NCBI RefSeq assembly: GCF_017357825.1
Contig: NZ_CP046072.1
Span: forward strand, 2,418,001-2,482,000
Direction: 5' to 3'
Source: Sulfurimonas aquatica
GTDB taxonomy: Bacteria > Campylobacterota > Campylobacteria > Campylobacterales > Sulfurimonadaceae
DNA: 64,000 nt
Below are positions 63,955 to 64,000 of the stretch, piece by piece (the stretch's first letter is position 1; the number at the start of each line of letters is the position of its first letter). The notes beneath the pieces are model-generated. The model made no database searches. It was given only the letters and a program-made list of their open reading frames with translations, and was not told the origin of the DNA. The position numbers and the translations under genes are program-made.

Positions 63955-64000
63955 TTATGACTTAACTTTAAGCACTATGCGTCTGGGGAGATACTATCGT

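Noticed and set aside
63955-64000. End of another gene on the minus strand upstream of the MnmC-type gene.
   Set aside because: Only 46 bases are visible and two frames give different short tails; no call is possible.

Overview
The window is a chromosomal piece of an AT-rich member of the Campylobacterota, most likely Sulfurimonas or a close relative. This rests on gene content and style: a petABC bc1 complex with a diheme c-type PetC, a long-form LeuA, RsmI-L31 linkage, tightly overlapping operons, and TATAAT -10 boxes that mostly lack a clear -35. No rRNA, tRNA, IS element, prophage or CRISPR array was seen, and no gene-free stretch exceeds 300 bases.

Layout. 1-3233 (+): 3' end of glnA, an orphan soluble histidine kinase, leuA. 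3244-10626 (-): a six-gene overlapping operon read alaS, CopD-like membrane protein, maf, bioF, ABC ATPase, class A PBP. 10699-15446: a divergent locus with a TonB-dependent receptor on + facing a DUF4198-like protein, a polyferredoxin and a CcdA/DsbD-like membrane protein on -. The two sides are separated by a perfect 25-bp inverted repeat. 15482-20816 (-): DUF523, aldehyde dehydrogenase, YraN, a 65-aa protein, a Cys-type formate dehydrogenase, an SDR. 20838-38383 (-): the most distinctive region, comprising a FecR-domain protein, a TPR plus beta-barrel outer-membrane protein, a giant repeat lipoprotein gene (about 4,413 codons if repaired) broken by one 11-bp deletion, and a CHASE2 adenylate cyclase. 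38468-45712 (-): hom, an LL-DAP-type aminotransferase, two exported or membrane unknowns, and translation genes (TrmH-type methyltransferase, rsmI, rpmE, rsmE). 45761-51828: moeA, a glycosyltransferase, queD, queE, a candidate 37-aa gene, moaA, RDD protein. 51879-57629 (-): a barrel-like protein, petABC, mnmG. 57916-61158 (+): Sel1-repeat protein, ribE, recQ. 61180-63954 (-): PAS-GGDEF diguanylate cyclase and an MnmC-type methyltransferase.

How the parts work together. The CHASE2 cyclase, giant lipoprotein, TPR-barrel and FecR protein look like one sensory and surface-display module. The TPR-barrel has the architecture of Slam surface-lipoprotein translocators and starts 11 bp after the giant lipoprotein gene, so it is a candidate dedicated exporter. 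MoaA and MoeA supply molybdopterin for the formate dehydrogenase. PetABC provides quinol oxidation for an electron transport chain. The TonB/polyferredoxin/CcdA locus looks like a regulated metal or metal-chelate uptake and reduction system.

Other points: recQ has no ATG, GTG or TTG start that keeps its conserved N-terminus and probably uses ATT. Three genes have a -10 box 6-7 nt before the ATG and should make leaderless mRNAs. Several intergenic regions hold long hairpins, including one with two GGA-loop stems.
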